Positions 44,604-56,896 of a stretch of 64,000 nucleotides of DNA are shown here, in pieces. The stretch covers positions 310,001 through 374,000 of the forward strand of contig NZ_JAAVXB010000003.1 of assembly GCF_012241385.1 (NCBI RefSeq), in the 5' to 3' direction. The notes below the pieces were generated by a model. That model did not search any database and was not told the DNA's origin. It was given only the letters and a program-made list of their open reading frames with translations. The stretch's first letter is position 1. Each line of letters starts with the position of its first letter. This DNA comes from Solimonas marina (lineage in GTDB: Bacteria > Pseudomonadota > Gammaproteobacteria > Nevskiales > Nevskiaceae). The position numbers were made by a program, and so were the translations under genes.

Positions 44604-47330
44604 ATGGACACGCGTGAAATTACGATCCCGACCCTCGGCCAGCGCGACGTGCAGGCCAATGACGCGGCACTGCGCGAGGATGTGCGCCACCTTGGTGCCA
44701 CCGTCGGCGAGATGCTCGCCGAGCAGGTCAGCGAGGCCTTTCTGACGCGCGTCGAGACCTTGCGCACGGCCGCCATTACCCGCCGCCAGCAGGGCCAGTC
44801 GGTCGAGGCGCTGGCCGGTCAGGTCGTCGACCTGCCGGTCGAGCTGGCGCTGGACCTGACGCGCGCGTTCTCGACGTACTTCCAGGCCGTCAACATCGGC
44901 GAACGTGTGCACCGCATCCGCCGTCGCCGCGAATACCAGCACGCCAGCGAGCAACCGCAGCCGGATGGCCTGCTCGACGTGCTGCGCAAGCTCAAGGCCA
45001 GCGGCGTGTCGGCCGACGAGCTGATCGGCTGGATCGAGCGCCTCAATGTCGAGCCGGTGTTCACCGCGCACCCGACCGAGGCGCAGCGCCGTGCGCTGCT
45101 CGAAAAAGAGCAGGAGATCGTGCGCTGCCTGATCAACGGCTTCGATGCGTCGCGCACGCCCTGGGAAATTCGCGGCGACTGGGAGCGCCTGCGCATGGCG
45201 CTGACCGCCGGCTGGCAGACCAGCGAGACGGCGCCGGTCAAACCCAGCGTGCAGGACGAATTCGAGCACGTCGGCTTCTATCTCGGCGGGCCGCTGTATC
45301 GGGTCGTGCCGGTGTTCTACGAGCAGTTCGAGGACGCGCTGCACGAGATCTACGGCGTGCCCTATCGCTTGCCGACGCTGCTGCACTTCGCCTCATGGGT
45401 CGGCGGCGACATGGACGGCAATCCGAATGTCGGCGCCGATACCATCCGCGCGACGCTGCGCGGCCAGCGCGAGATGATTCTCGACCGCTACGCGTCCGAA
45501 GTCAGCGCGCTGGCCAGCCTGCTCAGCCAGACGCGCAGCCGTACGACGGTCACTGCCGACCTCGACGCGCGCATCGAGCGCTATCAGGAACTGTTGCCGA
45601 AGGCCGCCGCGGCGATCCGCCCGCGCCATGCCGACATGCCCTACCGCGTGCTGCTGACGCTGATGCGGGCGCGGATTCGCGCCACGCAGCGCGACGACAG
45701 CGACGGCTATCCGGAGGTCGGCGAGCTTGAAGCCGACCTGCAGTCGATCATCGAATCACTGCGCGCCGCCAAGGGCGAGCACGCCGGCCTGTTCGCGGTG
45801 CGGCGCCTGATGTGGCGCGTCAAGACCTTCGGCTTTCATCTGGCACGGCTCGACGTGCGCCAGGATTCGCGTATTCATGCCGAGGCGGTCGGCGCGCTGC
45901 TGGCCGACCCGCAGTGGGCCACGCGTGCGCCCGAGCAGCAGCTCGACACCTTGCGCGCCTATGCCGGCCGCGAAAAAGTGTTCCCGGCGTCGAACGATGT
46001 CACCGCGCAGCGCACGCGAGCGGTATTCGTGGCGCTGGCCGACGCGCAGGAGACCTACGGGCCGAAGGCCACCGGCCTGTACATCATCAGCATGGCCAAG
46101 AGTGCGGCCGACGTGTTCGCGGTGCTGGCCTTGGCGCGCTACGGCGGCCTGGTCGATGCGCGGGGCAATGTGCCGCTCGACGTCGCACCGTTGTTCGAAA
46201 CCGTCGACGACCTCAAGCGGGGGCCCGAAGTGTTGCAGACCCTGCTTGCCGATCCGGTCTACCGCCTGCACCTGGCGGCGCGCGGCAACCGGCAGATGGT
46301 CATGCTCGGCTATTCGGACAGCGGCAAGGACGGTGGCACGGTCGCGTCGCGGTGGGGCCTGCAGCGCGCCCAGGTCGAGCTGCTCGAAATCGCCCGCGAG
46401 CACAACGTCGCGCTGAGCTTCTTCCACGGTCGCGGCGGCTCGGCGAGCCGCGGCGGCGGGCGCGTGATGAACGCCTTGATGGCGAGTCCGCGCGGTTCGG
46501 TCGCCGGTCGCCTGCGTGTCACCGAGCAGGGCGAAGTCATTCACCGCAAATACGGCATACGCGCGCTGGCGCTGCGCGAGATCGAACAGAGCGTGGCGGC
46601 GACGCTGCGTGCGTCGCTGCGGCCGCGCATTCAAGAGCCGCGCGAGGCCGAATGGAAGGCGACGATGGCGGCGCTGTCGCAGACCTCGCGCGAGGCCTAT
46701 CGCGGCTTTGTCGGCGACGAGCGCTTCGTCGAATATTTCCGCTTGGCGACACCGATCGACGTCATCGAACGCATGACGCTCGGTTCGCGGCCCTCGCGGC
46801 GCGGCACGATGAAGGGCGTCGAGAGCCTGCGTGCGATTCCGTGGGTGTTCGCGTGGACGCAGTGCCGCGCCATCATCACCGGTTGGTATGGCCTCGGCAG
46901 CGCGCTCGAACGTAGCGCCGCCGAATTCGGCGAATCGCGCCTGCACGAGATGGTCCGCGACTGGGCCTTCTTCCGCACCATGCTCGACGACATCGACATG
47001 GTGCTGGCCAAGTGCGATCTCGATGTCGCGCTGCAGTACTCGCGCCTGGCCGGCGAGCTGCATGAACCGTTCTTTTCGCGCATTCGCGATGAGTTCGAAC
47101 GCACCGTGCACTGGGTGCTGCGCATCAAGCGCAGCGACCGCCTGCTCGCCGCCGATCCTCGCCTCGCCGAGTCCATCCGGCTGCGCAACCCGTACGTCGA
47201 TCCGATCAATCTGTTGCAGGTTGATCTGCTGCAGCGCTGGCGTGCCGGTAGCAGCGAAGACGACGAACTGCTCGCCGCACTGGTCGCCACCGTCAACGGC
47301 ATCGCCCAAGGCCTGCAGAACACGGGGTAA
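44604..47330 (+). CDS. ppc: Phosphoenolpyruvate carboxylase
   Basis: Ppc carboxylates PEP to oxaloacetate, replenishing the TCA cycle. The 908-residue enzyme has the catalytic-His motif [13 protein letters not shown] (His156), [22 protein letters not shown], the [14 protein letters not shown] loop (about residues 606-619) and a C-terminal [13 protein letters not shown] ending in QNTG. ATG 44604 is preferred; an upstream codon at 44583 adds seven residues. A terminator follows directly. Confidence 0.97.
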   Translation: MDTREITIPTLGQRDVQANDAALREDVRHLGATVGEMLAEQVSEAFLTRVETLRTAAITRRQQGQSVEALAGQVVDLPVELALDLTRAFSTYFQAVNIGERVHRIRRRREYQHASEQPQPDGLLDVLRKLKASGVSADELIGWIERLNVEPVFTAHPTEAQRRALLEKEQEIVRCLINGFDASRTPWEIRGDWERLRMALTAGWQTSETAPVKPSVQDEFEHVGFYLGGPLYRVVPVFYEQFEDALHEIYGVPYRLPTLLHFASWVGGDMDGNPNVGADTIRATLRGQREMILDRYASEVSALASLLSQTRSRTTVTADLDARIERYQELLPKAAAAIRPRHADMPYRVLLTLMRARIRATQRDDSDGYPEVGELEADLQSIIESLRAAKGEHAGLFAVRRLMWRVKTFGFHLARLDVRQDSRIHAEAVGALLADPQWATRAPEQQLDTLRAYAGREKVFPASNDVTAQRTRAVFVALADAQETYGPKATGLYIISMAKSAADVFAVLALARYGGLVDARGNVPLDVAPLFETVDDLKRGPEVLQTLLADPVYRLHLAARGNRQMVMLGYSDSGKDGGTVASRWGLQRAQVELLEIAREHNVALSFFHGRGGSASRGGGRVMNALMASPRGSVAGRLRVTEQGEVIHRKYGIRALALREIEQSVAATLRASLRPRIQEPREAEWKATMAALSQTSREAYRGFVGDERFVEYFRLATPIDVIERMTLGSRPSRRGTMKGVESLRAIPWVFAWTQCRAIITGWYGLGSALERSAAEFGESRLHEMVRDWAFFRTMLDDIDMVLAKCDLDVALQYSRLAGELHEPFFSRIRDEFERTVHWVLRIKRSDRLLAADPRLAESIRLRNPYVDPINLLQVDLLQRWRAGSSEDDELLAALVATVNGIAQGLQNTG

Positions 47331-47361
47331 AAAAAGGGCGAAGCACTGCTTCGCCTTTTTT
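47329..47361 (+). terminator. Intrinsic terminator after ppc
   Basis: A stem pairing AAAAAAGG-CGAAGC with GCTTCGCCTTTTTT (one bulged G, ACT loop) begins at the ppc stop codon and ends in a T run. Confidence 0.88.
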
Positions 47362-47633
47362 CCGGCCCGCCAGGGAGCGTTGCCCCGCCGAGGCGTGACG
47401 CAATGTCGCGCCAAAGTCAGCAAACGCGGGCCGGGGCTCAATCGAGCGATGCCCCCGCCATGGATGGCCATGGCGCGGCGTCTGCCGGCAACACGACGCG
47501 TTTGCGAATCCCAGCTTCGGGGCGTCGAAATTCATGCGTGTCGTGCGGTCCGGCGCCGCGTTCGTCGCCGGCTGTCGCGGCGCCGGTGCGCGGCGCTACA
47601 GAATCGCGCGCCGCTGCCGACACCATTTGGGTC
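47362..47633. other. Gap between ppc and the sensor kinase
   Basis: About 270 bases without a recognisable gene. The kinase frame is open through it from 47403, but the encoded residues look like low-complexity shadow sequence. I see no conserved RNA or operator. Confidence 0.4.
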
Positions 47634-49106
47634 ATGTCCGAGTCCCCGACCTTTGCCGCCGCAGCGCTGCCGCCTGAGGATCTGCGCGCGCTCGAGGCAT
47701 TTCGCCAGAGCGCGCAGATGACGGTGATGGTCGGTGCCGATGGCTCGGTGCTGGCCGTCAGCCCGGCGGCGCTCGCCGAGCTGCCGGCGCTCGAGCACAG
47801 CTCTGCGTGGACGGTGTTCGGCGCGACCGGCGCCGACCCGGCGCAGCTGTGCGTCGAGGCTGGGCGTCGCGGCTGGGCCGGCGGCGCAATGCAGCTGCAG
47901 ACGGCGACCGGCCGAGCCTGGTTCTCGCTCGACGTGCGCGCGACGCATGATCCGCTCGGCGGCGCGCCGGCCTACGTCATCAATCTCAGCGACCTGTCGA
48001 CGCATCGCGCGCTCGAGGCACGCGCCAGCCAGAGCGAGCGGACGCTGCAGCTGGTGCTGAAGGTAGCGCCGGTGGCGCTGCTGATCAGCGATCGGCAGGA
48101 CGGCCGACTGCTGTTCGCGACGGCGGCGGCCAGCCGCCTGCTGGCCTTGCCCGAGGACGCGCACGGTGATGTCGTCGCGCGCCTTTACGCCGCGCACGCC
48201 GATCACGATGCGATGCGTTCGGCGATCGGCGCCGGCGACACGTACGGCCCGGTCGATGTCGAGGGCCGTGCATTCAACGGTGCGGCGCTGAGTCTGCGCA
48301 TCTCCGCGGTACCCTGCGTCTACGAGGGGCGTCTGGCCATCGTCACGACGCTGCTCGACATCGACGAAGTGCGTCGCTCGGAGCGTGCGTTACAGGCGGC
48401 GCTTGAGCACGAGCGCGACCTCAATCAGTTGCAGCGCCGCTTCGTGTCGATGCTGTCGCACGAGTTTCGCGTGCCGCTGGCGGTGATCGACAGCAGCGCG
48501 CAGCGCATGATGCGCAAGGCGTACGACATGTCGGCCGACGATATTCGCAAACGCGGTGTCCGCATTCGCGCCGCCGTGGCGCGATTGACCGAGACCGTCG
48601 ATACCCTGCTTGAAGACGCGCGCATGGCGGAAGGCTCGCTGGAGTTCTCGCCGCGGCGCATTGACCTGATTCCGTTGATGCGCGCCATCATCCAGCAGCA
48701 GGCGGAATTGCAGCTGCGTCCGCGCATCGAATTCGCACACGACGAATCGCTGAAAGTAGACGCCGATCCGTTCATGGTCGAACACATGTTCGCCAACTTG
48801 TTGTCGAACGCCGTCAAGTACGCGCCGGACAGCGATTGCGTCTGGGTCGGCGCCGGACAACAAGGCGATCGTGCCGAGATCGTGGTGCGCGATCAGGGCG
48901 TCGGCATTCCGGCCGGCGAGTTGCAGCAGATCTGCAATCGCTTTTTCCGTGCCAGTACGTCGGCGGGGATTCCGGGTACGGGCCTGGGTCTGCATCTGGT
49001 CCGCCAGCTGGCCGAGCGCCATGGCGGCGAACTGCGGCTCGATAGTGCGGCCGGCGCCGGTACCACGGCGACGCTGAGTCTGCCAATACATCAGGCGCCG
49101 CGCTGA
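47634..49106 (+). CDS. PAS-containing sensor histidine kinase
   Basis: This 490-residue kinase has no clear transmembrane helices, so it is probably cytoplasmic. Two PAS-like regions (about residues 25-125 and 140-255) precede a short coiled coil, a HisKA domain with the H-box VSMLSHEFRVPL (His near 276) and an HATPase domain with N-box MFANLLSNAVKYAP, DQGVGIP and GTGLGLHLV. The signal is unknown. It converges on a REC-EAL regulator 15 bases away, a likely partner. ATG 47634 is chosen because upstream sequence is not domain-like. Confidence 0.88.
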   Translation: MSESPTFAAAALPPEDLRALEAFRQSAQMTVMVGADGSVLAVSPAALAELPALEHSSAWTVFGATGADPAQLCVEAGRRGWAGGAMQLQTATGRAWFSLDVRATHDPLGGAPAYVINLSDLSTHRALEARASQSERTLQLVLKVAPVALLISDRQDGRLLFATAAASRLLALPEDAHGDVVARLYAAHADHDAMRSAIGAGDTYGPVDVEGRAFNGAALSLRISAVPCVYEGRLAIVTTLLDIDEVRRSERALQAALEHERDLNQLQRRFVSMLSHEFRVPLAVIDSSAQRMMRKAYDMSADDIRKRGVRIRAAVARLTETVDTLLEDARMAEGSLEFSPRRIDLIPLMRAIIQQQAELQLRPRIEFAHDESLKVDADPFMVEHMFANLLSNAVKYAPDSDCVWVGAGQQGDRAEIVVRDQGVGIPAGELQQICNRFFRASTSAGIPGTGLGLHLVRQLAERHGGELRLDSAAGAGTTATLSLPIHQAPR

Positions 49107-49121
49107 GCGTAGACGAGGCGC

Positions 49122-50762
49122 TCAGGGCTGCAGGCGTTCGATCAGCGCGGACAGCGGCATCGGCCGAGCGGCGAGGTAGCCCTGAATCGCATCGCAGCCC
49201 AGGCTGCGTAGCAGGCTGCGCTGTGCTTCGCATTCGACGCCTTCGGCGACGGTTTCCAGGCCGAGCGAGCGGGCTAGGCCGAGGATGCTTTCGGTGATGC
49301 GGCGATCGGCTTCGTTGGTTTCCAGTTCGGCGACAAAACTTCGATCGAGCTTCAGCGCGTCGAGTGGCAGCTCGCGCAGATAGCCGAAGCCGGCGTGGCC
49401 GCTACCGAAATCGTCGACCGTCAATTTGATGCCGAGCGCACGCAGCCGCCGCGCAATCGCCGCGGCGTGCGGCAGGTCGCCAAGCAGCGCGGTTTCGGTG
49501 ATCTCGATCTCCAGCCATTTCGGTTCGACGCTGGCTTCCTTCAGCAGCTGCTCGACGTGCGCGGGCAGTTCGTCGCGCAGCTGGATCGCCGAGATGTTGA
49601 CGGCGATGCGCAGGTCGATGCCGTGTGAACGCAGCCGTGCAAGCGCCCAGATGGCGTGCCGCAGTACCCAGTCGCCGAGCTCGCCGATCAGGCCGCAGCG
49701 CTCGGCCGTCGGGACGAACAGGGCCGGCGAGATCGACCCCAGTGATGGGTCGGTCCAGCGCAGCAGCGCTTCGGCGCCGACGATACGCGGCTCGCTCAGC
49801 GCGTACTTGGGCTGGAAATACAGTTCCAGGGCATCGCGCGCGATCGCCGACGGCAGCTGCTTTTCGATGAAGCGCATCGCCCGCAGTTCCTTGCGCCGGA
49901 CCGCGTCGACCGTCGTGCACTGCGGGCCGGCGCGGACCAGCGACAAGCTCAGCGCGTATTCGGCCTCAGCCAGCTCGTCGAGAACATTGCTGCCGGGTTC
50001 GTGCGCGGAGACGACCAGCACCGGCGGCAGCGACCATTCACCACGGCGCAGCGGCTGCGACAGCCATTCGCTGAGCAGTGGCTGCAGCTCCGGGTCCGGC
50101 CAGACCGCGGCGATGCAGCGACGATTGGTGCCGAACCACTCGGCTCCGGGCGCCAGGCTGTCGACCCATTCGCGGACGTGATGTAGCGAGGTGCTGCGCT
50201 CGGCGAGTCGCTGCGCGTCGTCAGCCATCGGGCGGTCTTGTGCGGCGCCGAGCAGCAGGGTGTATCCGCGTGCCTGCAGGGCCGGCAGCCGGGCGCGAAG
50301 ATCGTCCGCGTCGGGGAGTTCCGGTAGCGGGCGCTGGGTGGTGTCGTGTGAGCCATTGCTGCGCAACTGCAGTTGCTGGCGGGTGCGCGAGACGCTGGCG
50401 AGCCGTGTGCGGATGGTGCTGATCAGCAGGTCGAAGTCGGCCGGCTTGACCACGTAGTCGTCGGCGCCGAGGGCGCGACCGCGCAGGATCTGGTGTTTTT
50501 CGCCGTAGGCGGTCAGCAGCACGAACGGCACGGCGGCGAGGCGGTCCCCGCGGGCGCGCACCGCTTCAAGTACGGCCAAGCCGTCCATGCGCGGCATGTT
50601 GATGTCGCACAACACGAGATCCGGCGCGAACTGCGGCAAGGCATCGAGAGCGGCGCGTCCGTCGGCGACTTCGAGGACTTCATAGCCGGCGTCGCGCAAT
50701 TCGTCGGCGAGATCGGCGCGCAGATCCGCCTCGTCTTCGACGCAGAGGATGCGCGCGCTCAT
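49122..50762 (-). CDS. Response regulator with EAL c-di-GMP phosphodiesterase domain
   Basis: This 546-residue protein has an N-terminal receiver (acidic pocket ED near residue 10, phospho-Asp in LVLCDINMPRMDG, Lys in VVKPAD), a middle region about 150-300 with no GGDEF motif, and a C-terminal EAL domain. EAL catalytic residues are present: GAEALLRW, AVNISAIQL, EIEITETAL, VDDFGSG, LKLDRSFV and AEGVE, so c-di-GMP hydrolysis is expected. Phosphorylation by the convergent kinase is inferred from position. Confidence 0.88.
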   Translation of the reverse strand: MSARILCVEDEADLRADLADELRDAGYEVLEVADGRAALDALPQFAPDLVLCDINMPRMDGLAVLEAVRARGDRLAAVPFVLLTAYGEKHQILRGRALGADDYVVKPADFDLLISTIRTRLASVSRTRQQLQLRSNGSHDTTQRPLPELPDADDLRARLPALQARGYTLLLGAAQDRPMADDAQRLAERSTSLHHVREWVDSLAPGAEWFGTNRRCIAAVWPDPELQPLLSEWLSQPLRRGEWSLPPVLVVSAHEPGSNVLDELAEAEYALSLSLVRAGPQCTTVDAVRRKELRAMRFIEKQLPSAIARDALELYFQPKYALSEPRIVGAEALLRWTDPSLGSISPALFVPTAERCGLIGELGDWVLRHAIWALARLRSHGIDLRIAVNISAIQLRDELPAHVEQLLKEASVEPKWLEIEITETALLGDLPHAAAIARRLRALGIKLTVDDFGSGHAGFGYLRELPLDALKLDRSFVAELETNEADRRITESILGLARSLGLETVAEGVECEAQRSLLRSLGCDAIQGYLAARPMPLSALIERLQP

Positions 50763-50967
50763 GGCCGGAAGGGGGCGGCTGACGCGGCGCCGCGTCCGGC
50801 TAGCGATGCGGCGAGCGGTGGGCGGGGTCGGGGCGGCATGGGCATGGCGGCAGTCGGTGATGTCCTGTTAGCGGGACGTGCGTCGGCTGCGACAGGGCCG
50901 TCCGGGCGAGCGGTGTGCGCCGGCAGCCCGGCGGTCGGCATGGTTTGCTTGGCGAGCGGCGCCCACG

Positions 50968-50995
50968 AAAAAGGCCGCCCGGAGGCGGCCTTTTT
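50968..50995 (-). terminator. Intrinsic terminator after metK
   Basis: A perfect 12-bp stem (AAAAAGGCCGCC / GGCGGCCTTTTT) with a CGGA loop lies 15 bases past the metK stop, with T5 on the exit side in the minus direction. Confidence 0.9.
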
Positions 50996-51010
50996 GCGAA
51001 GCAGTAGGGC

Positions 51011-52213
51011 TTACTTCAGCTTCTTGGCATCGGCTTTGAGCATGTCGGCCTTGTCGGTCTTTTCCCACGAGAACGCCGTGAAGGTGTTGCCGTCGGCACC
51101 CTTGACCTCGAACGGCTTGCGGCCGAAGTGACCGTAGGCCGCCGTGAACTGATACATCGGGTGCACCAGGTCGAGCATCTTGGTGATGCCGTACGGACGC
51201 AGGTCGAAGTGCTTGCGCACCAGCTTTTCCAGCGACGCGTCGCTGATGGTGCCGGTGCCGAAGGTGGTGACCATGATCGAGGTCGGTTCGGCGACGCCGA
51301 TCGCGTAGCTGACCTGCACTTCGCAGCGCTTGGCCAGGCCCGCGGCGACGATGTTCTTGGCGACGTAGCGCGCCGCGTACGCGGCCGAACGGTCGACCTT
51401 GGACGGGTCCTTGCCGGAGAACGCGCCGCCGCCATGACGGGCCCAGCCGCCGTAGGTGTCGACGATGATCTTGCGGCCGGTCAGGCCGCAGTCGCCGACC
51501 GGGCCGCCGATGACGAAATTGCCGGTCGGGTTGATGTGGAACTTGGTCTTCTTGTCGATCCACTTGGCCGGCAGCACCGGCTTGAGGATTTCTTCCATCA
51601 CCGCTTCGCGCAGATCCTTGAGCTTGATGCTCGGGTCATGCTGCGTCGACAGCACGACGGCGTCGATGCCGACCGCGACGTCGTCCTTGTAGCGCAGCGT
51701 GACCTGGCTCTTGGCGTCCGGACGCAGCCACGGCAGCGCCGACTTCTTGGCCTTGCGGATCTTCGCCTGGCGCTCGACGATGCGGTGCGAGTAGTAGATC
51801 GGCGCCGGCATCAGCTCCTTGGTTTCGTCGCAGGCATAGCCAAACATGAGGCCCTGGTCGCCGGCGCCCTGTTCTTCCGGCTTCTTGCGGTCGACGCCCA
51901 TCGCAATGTCCGGCGACTGCTTGCCGATCAGGTTCATCACTGCGCAGGTGGCGCCGTCGAAGCCGACCGCCGACGAGGTATAGCCGATGTCGGTGATGAC
52001 CTTGCGCGTCAGCGCTTCGAGGTCGACCCAGGCGCTGGTGCTGATTTCGCCGGCGACGATCGCCACGCCGGTCTTGACCATGGTCTCGCAGGCGACGCGG
52101 GCGCGCTTGTCCTGCATCAGGATCGCGTCGAGCACCGCATCCGAGATCTGGTCGGCAACCTTGTCGGGATGGCCTTCGGAAACGGATTCGGACGTGAACA
52201 GGTATTCGGACAT
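51011..52213 (-). CDS. metK: S-adenosylmethionine synthetase
   Basis: MetK makes SAM from methionine and ATP. The 400-residue enzyme has [34 protein letters not shown], the ATP loop [21 protein letters not shown] and [23 protein letters not shown] 52213 starts the canonical [10 protein letters not shown]. No SAM riboswitch could be matched upstream. With ahcY and metF it forms the methyl cycle of this region. Confidence 0.97.
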   Translation of the reverse strand: MSEYLFTSESVSEGHPDKVADQISDAVLDAILMQDKRARVACETMVKTGVAIVAGEISTSAWVDLEALTRKVITDIGYTSSAVGFDGATCAVMNLIGKQSPDIAMGVDRKKPEEQGAGDQGLMFGYACDETKELMPAPIYYSHRIVERQAKIRKAKKSALPWLRPDAKSQVTLRYKDDVAVGIDAVVLSTQHDPSIKLKDLREAVMEEILKPVLPAKWIDKKTKFHINPTGNFVIGGPVGDCGLTGRKIIVDTYGGWARHGGGAFSGKDPSKVDRSAAYAARYVAKNIVAAGLAKRCEVQVSYAIGVAEPTSIMVTTFGTGTISDASLEKLVRKHFDLRPYGITKMLDLVHPMYQFTAAYGHFGRKPFEVKGADGNTFTAFSWEKTDKADMLKADAKKLK

Positions 52214-52428
52214 CGGCGGGAACCCTCGGGGGAATCTGTCTATACGGATGAACGGATTATTGTAAGCCAGCTGCGGCGGCCGGCATAGAGGCGCAAAGGC
52301 CCGCCCAGCGTGCTCGGCGCCTGTTGCCGGCCGATGACAGGCGCCCCGGGGTCGTTGGCGCTTTCTTGCCCGACCGGGCCCAAATCCGGACAATACGCCC
52401 CCATTTTGCCTGCCCGCCGCGCCGCCCC

Positions 52429-54429
52429 ATGCCGACTCGTTTTGAACTTGCCAACGCCATCCGCGCGCTGGCGATGGATGCCGTCCAGAAAGCCAATATT
52501 GGCCATCCGGGCATGCCGATGGGCATGGCCGACATCGCCGAAGTGCTGTGGAACGACTTTCTCGTCCACAACCCGGCCAACCCGAAGTGGGTCAATCGCG
52601 ACCGCTTCGTGGTGTCCAACGGCCACGGCTCGATGCTGCTCTATTCGCTGCTGAACCTGACCGGCTACGACCTGCCGATGTCGGAGCTGCAGAACTTCCG
52701 TCAGCTGCATTCGAAGACGCCGGGCCATCCGGAAAACTTCGTGACGCCGGGTGTCGAAACCACCACCGGCCCGCTCGGCCAGGGCCTGGCCAACGCGGTT
52801 GGTATGGCGATCGCCGAGCGCGTGCTCGCTGCGCACTACAACCGCGACGGCCTCGACATCGTCGACCACTACACCTACGTCTTCACCGGCGACGGCTGTT
52901 TGATGGAAGGCATCTCGCACGAGGCCTGCTCGCTGGCCGGCACGCTGGCGCTGGACAAGCTGGTCGTGCTCTACGACGACAACAACATCTCGATCGACGG
53001 CGAAGTCGACGGCTGGTTCCGCGACGACACGCCGGCGCGCTTCGAGGCCTACGGCTGGAACGTGGTGCGCAACGTCGACGGCCACGATGCCGAGGCGATC
53101 AAGCAGGCCATCGACGTGGCCCGCGCCAGCCGCGGCAAGCCGACGCTGATCTGCTGCAAGACCGTGATCGGCTTCGGTTCGCCGAACAAGGGCGGCAAGG
53201 CGTCGTCGCACGGTTCGCCGCTGGGCGAGGCGGAAGTCTCGCTGGTGCGTGAAAAGCTGAACTGGCCGTACGCTCCGTTCGAGATTCCCGACGCGATCCG
53301 CGCCGGCTGGGACGCCAAGGCCAAGGGCGCCGCCGCCGAGCAGAACTGGAACGTGTTGTTCAAGGACTACGCCGCCAAATACCCGGCCGAAGCCGCCGAG
53401 TTCGAGCGCCGCATGCGCGGCGAACTGTCGGCCGGCTGGGATGCGGCGATCGCCAAGGCCCTGGCCGATGCGGCCAAGGCCGAAAAGCCGAACGCCACGC
53501 GCAAGGCCAGCAAGGCGGTGCTCGATACCGTCGCCGCGGTGATGCCGGAACTGATCGGCGGTTCGGCCGACCTCGGCGAATCCAACTGCACCGATTTCAA
53601 GGGCCACGTCGCCCTGCGCGCCGGCCAGTTCGACGGCAACTACATCAACTACGGCGTGCGCGAGTTCGGCATGATCGCGGCGATGAACGGCTTGGCGCTG
53701 CATGGCGGCTTCGTGCCGTTCGGCGGCACCTTCCTGGTGTTCTCCGACTACGCGCGCAACGCGATCCGCATGGCGGCGCTGATGAAGCAGCGCAGCGTCT
53801 ATGTGCTGACGCACGACTCGATCGGCCTCGGCGAAGACGGCCCGACGCATCAGCCGGTCGAGCACGTCGCGTCGCTGCGCCTGATCCCGAACGTCCACGT
53901 CTGGCGGCCGGCTGACGGCTACGAAACGGCGGTGGCGTGGAAGGCCGGCGTCGAGCGCACGACCGGCCCGACGGCGCTGGCGCTGACTCGTCAGAACGTC
54001 GACGCGCAGACGCGCAGCGACGCGCAGCTGGCAGACGCTGCGCGCGGCGGCTATGTGCTGTGGGAGCCGAAATCGGCGCCGGAAGCGCTGATCATCGCCA
54101 CCGGCTCGGAAGTGCAGCTGGCGGTCCAGGCCGCGATCCAGCTTGCCGAGCAGGGGCGCGCGGTGCGCGTCGTGTCGATGCCCTGCGTCGAAGTCTTCAT
54201 GCAGCAAGATGCGGTCTACCGCGACACGGTGCTGCCGCCGGAGCTGCGCAAGCGCCTCGCCGTCGAAGCCGGTGTCAGCCACTACTGGCGCGCTTTCGTC
54301 GGCCTGGAGGGCGACGTGATCGGCCTCGACAGCTTCGGCGAATCGGCGCCGGCCGCCGTCGTATTCAAGCACTTCGGCTTCACCGCCGAGACCATTGTCG
54401 AGCGGACCGTCAAGCTTCTGGCAAGGTAA
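52429..54429 (+). CDS. tkt: Transketolase
   Basis: This thiamine-diphosphate enzyme transfers two-carbon units between sugar phosphates. The 666-residue protein has the N-terminal [40 protein letters not shown], the ThDP motif [13 protein letters not shown] to NNISIDGEV, and the pyrimidine domain with RYxE-like [19 protein letters not shown] and [19 protein letters not shown]. It is followed by gap and pgk. Confidence 0.97.
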   Translation: MPTRFELANAIRALAMDAVQKANIGHPGMPMGMADIAEVLWNDFLVHNPANPKWVNRDRFVVSNGHGSMLLYSLLNLTGYDLPMSELQNFRQLHSKTPGHPENFVTPGVETTTGPLGQGLANAVGMAIAERVLAAHYNRDGLDIVDHYTYVFTGDGCLMEGISHEACSLAGTLALDKLVVLYDDNNISIDGEVDGWFRDDTPARFEAYGWNVVRNVDGHDAEAIKQAIDVARASRGKPTLICCKTVIGFGSPNKGGKASSHGSPLGEAEVSLVREKLNWPYAPFEIPDAIRAGWDAKAKGAAAEQNWNVLFKDYAAKYPAEAAEFERRMRGELSAGWDAAIAKALADAAKAEKPNATRKASKAVLDTVAAVMPELIGGSADLGESNCTDFKGHVALRAGQFDGNYINYGVREFGMIAAMNGLALHGGFVPFGGTFLVFSDYARNAIRMAALMKQRSVYVLTHDSIGLGEDGPTHQPVEHVASLRLIPNVHVWRPADGYETAVAWKAGVERTTGPTALALTRQNVDAQTRSDAQLADAARGGYVLWEPKSAPEALIIATGSEVQLAVQAAIQLAEQGRAVRVVSMPCVEVFMQQDAVYRDTVLPPELRKRLAVEAGVSHYWRAFVGLEGDVIGLDSFGESAPAAVVFKHFGFTAETIVERTVKLLAR

Positions 54430-54443
54430 ATCTGTAAAATAGG

Positions 54444-54461
54444 CGCCCCGTTTTCGGGGCG
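54444..54461 (+). terminator. Hairpin after tkt
   Basis: CGCCCCG and CGGGGCG enclose a TTTT loop, 14 bases after the tkt stop. The following tract (TCGTTGTTTC) is only partly T-rich, so termination may be partial and allow read-through into gap. Confidence 0.5.
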
Positions 54462-54536
54462 TCGTTGTTTCAGGCTCCATTTTCGGCAATTTCCGTCGTG
54501 GAGCCGAACCGGGGCGGCGCGCCGCTCACTCCTTAA

Positions 54537-55556
<1,020 letters not shown>

Positions 55557-55560
55557 GACC

Positions 55561-55590
55561 TGAAAAGGGCGGCCTAGGCCGCCCTTTTCA
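55561..55590. terminator. Palindromic terminator after gap
   Basis: A perfect 30-base palindrome (TGAAAAGGGCGGCC-TA-GGCCGCCCTTTTCA) begins four bases after the gap stop codon. It should end or attenuate transcription before pgk. Confidence 0.88.
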
Positions 55591-55632
55591 TTTGTACCGC
55601 CGAACTCTTTCACCCTCATTCATAAGGAAGCC

Positions 55633-56811
55633 ATGTCCGTCCTTCGCATGTCCGACCTCGATCTGACCGGCAAGCGCGTGCTGATCCGCCAGGATCTGAA
55701 CGTGCCGGTCACCCACGGCAAGATCACGTCCGATGCGCGCCTGCGTGCGTCGCTGCCGACGCTGAAGCTCGCGCTCGAGAAGGGCGCGTCGGTGCTCGTC
55801 ATCTCCCACCTCGGCCGTCCCAAGGCCGGCAAGGTCGATCCGGACGCATCGTTGACGCCGGTCGCGGCGTGGCTGTCGAGCGCACTGGGGCGCACCGTGC
55901 CGCTGATCACCAACTGGATCGACGGCGTGGCGCTGGAGCCGGGCCAGATCGCGCTCGGCGAGAACACGCGCTTTCTCGAAGGCGAAAAGAAGGACGACGA
56001 GGCGCTGTCCAGGAAAATGGCGTCGCTGTGCGACGTCTATGTGATGGATGCGTTCGGTACCGCGCATCGCGCCGAGGCCTCGACGCACGGCGTCGCCAGG
56101 TTCGCGCCGGTGGCCTGTGCCGGTCCGCTGCTCGCCGCCGAGCTCGATGCGCTGGGCCAGGCGCTGGCGCAGCCCAAGCGCCCGCTGGCGGTGATCGTCG
56201 GTGGCAGCAAGGTCTCGACCAAGCTCGATCTGCTCAACAACCTGGCCGACGTTGCCGATCAGCTCATCATCGGCGGCGGCATCGCCAACACCTTCCTCGC
56301 CGCGGCCGGCTACAAGGTCGGCAAGTCGCTGTGCGAGATGGACATGCTCGACACCGCCAAGGAAATTCGCGCCAAGATCCAGGCCCGCGGCGGTGACATC
56401 CCGCTGCCGGAAGACGTGGTCTGCGCGACCGAATTCTCGGCCGAGGCGCATGCCGTGGTGCGCAAGATCGATGAGGTCGAAGCCGACGAGATGATTCTCG
56501 ACATCGGTCCGAAGTCGGCAGCCAAGCTCGCCGCGCAGCTCAAGAGCGCCGGCACCGTGGTCTGGAACGGTCCGGTCGGCGTCTTCGAGTTCGACGCGTT
56601 CGCCGGCGGCACCAAGGCGCTGGCCGATGCGATCGCGGCCAGTGATGCGTTCTCGCTGGCTGGTGGCGGCGACACGCTGGCGGCCATCGACAAGTTCAGT
56701 GTTGCCGACAAGATCGGCTACATCTCGACCGGCGGCGGCGCCTTCCTCGAGTTCCTCGAAGGCAAGACGTTGCCGGCGGTGGCGATGCTCGAATCGCGCG
56801 CCAAGGGGTAA
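55633..56811 (+). CDS. pgk: Phosphoglycerate kinase
   Basis: Pgk transfers phosphate from 1,3-bisphosphoglycerate to ADP. The 392-residue protein has [66 protein letters not shown] and [18 protein letters not shown], ending in [32 protein letters not shown] precedes ATG 55633. pyk and fba, frequent neighbours, are not seen here. Confidence 0.97.
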   Translation: MSVLRMSDLDLTGKRVLIRQDLNVPVTHGKITSDARLRASLPTLKLALEKGASVLVISHLGRPKAGKVDPDASLTPVAAWLSSALGRTVPLITNWIDGVALEPGQIALGENTRFLEGEKKDDEALSRKMASLCDVYVMDAFGTAHRAEASTHGVARFAPVACAGPLLAAELDALGQALAQPKRPLAVIVGGSKVSTKLDLLNNLADVADQLIIGGGIANTFLAAAGYKVGKSLCEMDMLDTAKEIRAKIQARGGDIPLPEDVVCATEFSAEAHAVVRKIDEVEADEMILDIGPKSAAKLAAQLKSAGTVVWNGPVGVFEFDAFAGGTKALADAIAASDAFSLAGGGDTLAAIDKFSVADKIGYISTGGGAFLEFLEGKTLPAVAMLESRAKG

Positions 56812-56848
56812 AACCCATTCGCGCCGCACGGCGCGTGTCGTTACAGTG

Positions 56849-56881
56849 CGGGCGGGTCCGGTGACGGGCTCGCCCGTTTTT
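56849..56881 (+). terminator. Intrinsic terminator after pgk
   Basis: CGGGCG and CGCCCG close a 12-bp stem with two G-U pairs and a GTGA tetraloop, followed by TTTTT. It lies between pgk and the reductase gene. Confidence 0.82.
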
Positions 56882-56896
56882 CGTGGTGGGGGAACC

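Noticed and set aside
45756-47471. 571-codon minus-strand frame opposite ppc
   Set aside because: Shadow of ppc codon structure, with no recognisable domain or RBS.
52214-52428. SAM riboswitch upstream of metK
   Set aside because: No match to SAM-I, SAM-II or SAM-IV core sequences could be made; the short leader has only a candidate -10 box and ATCCG repeats.
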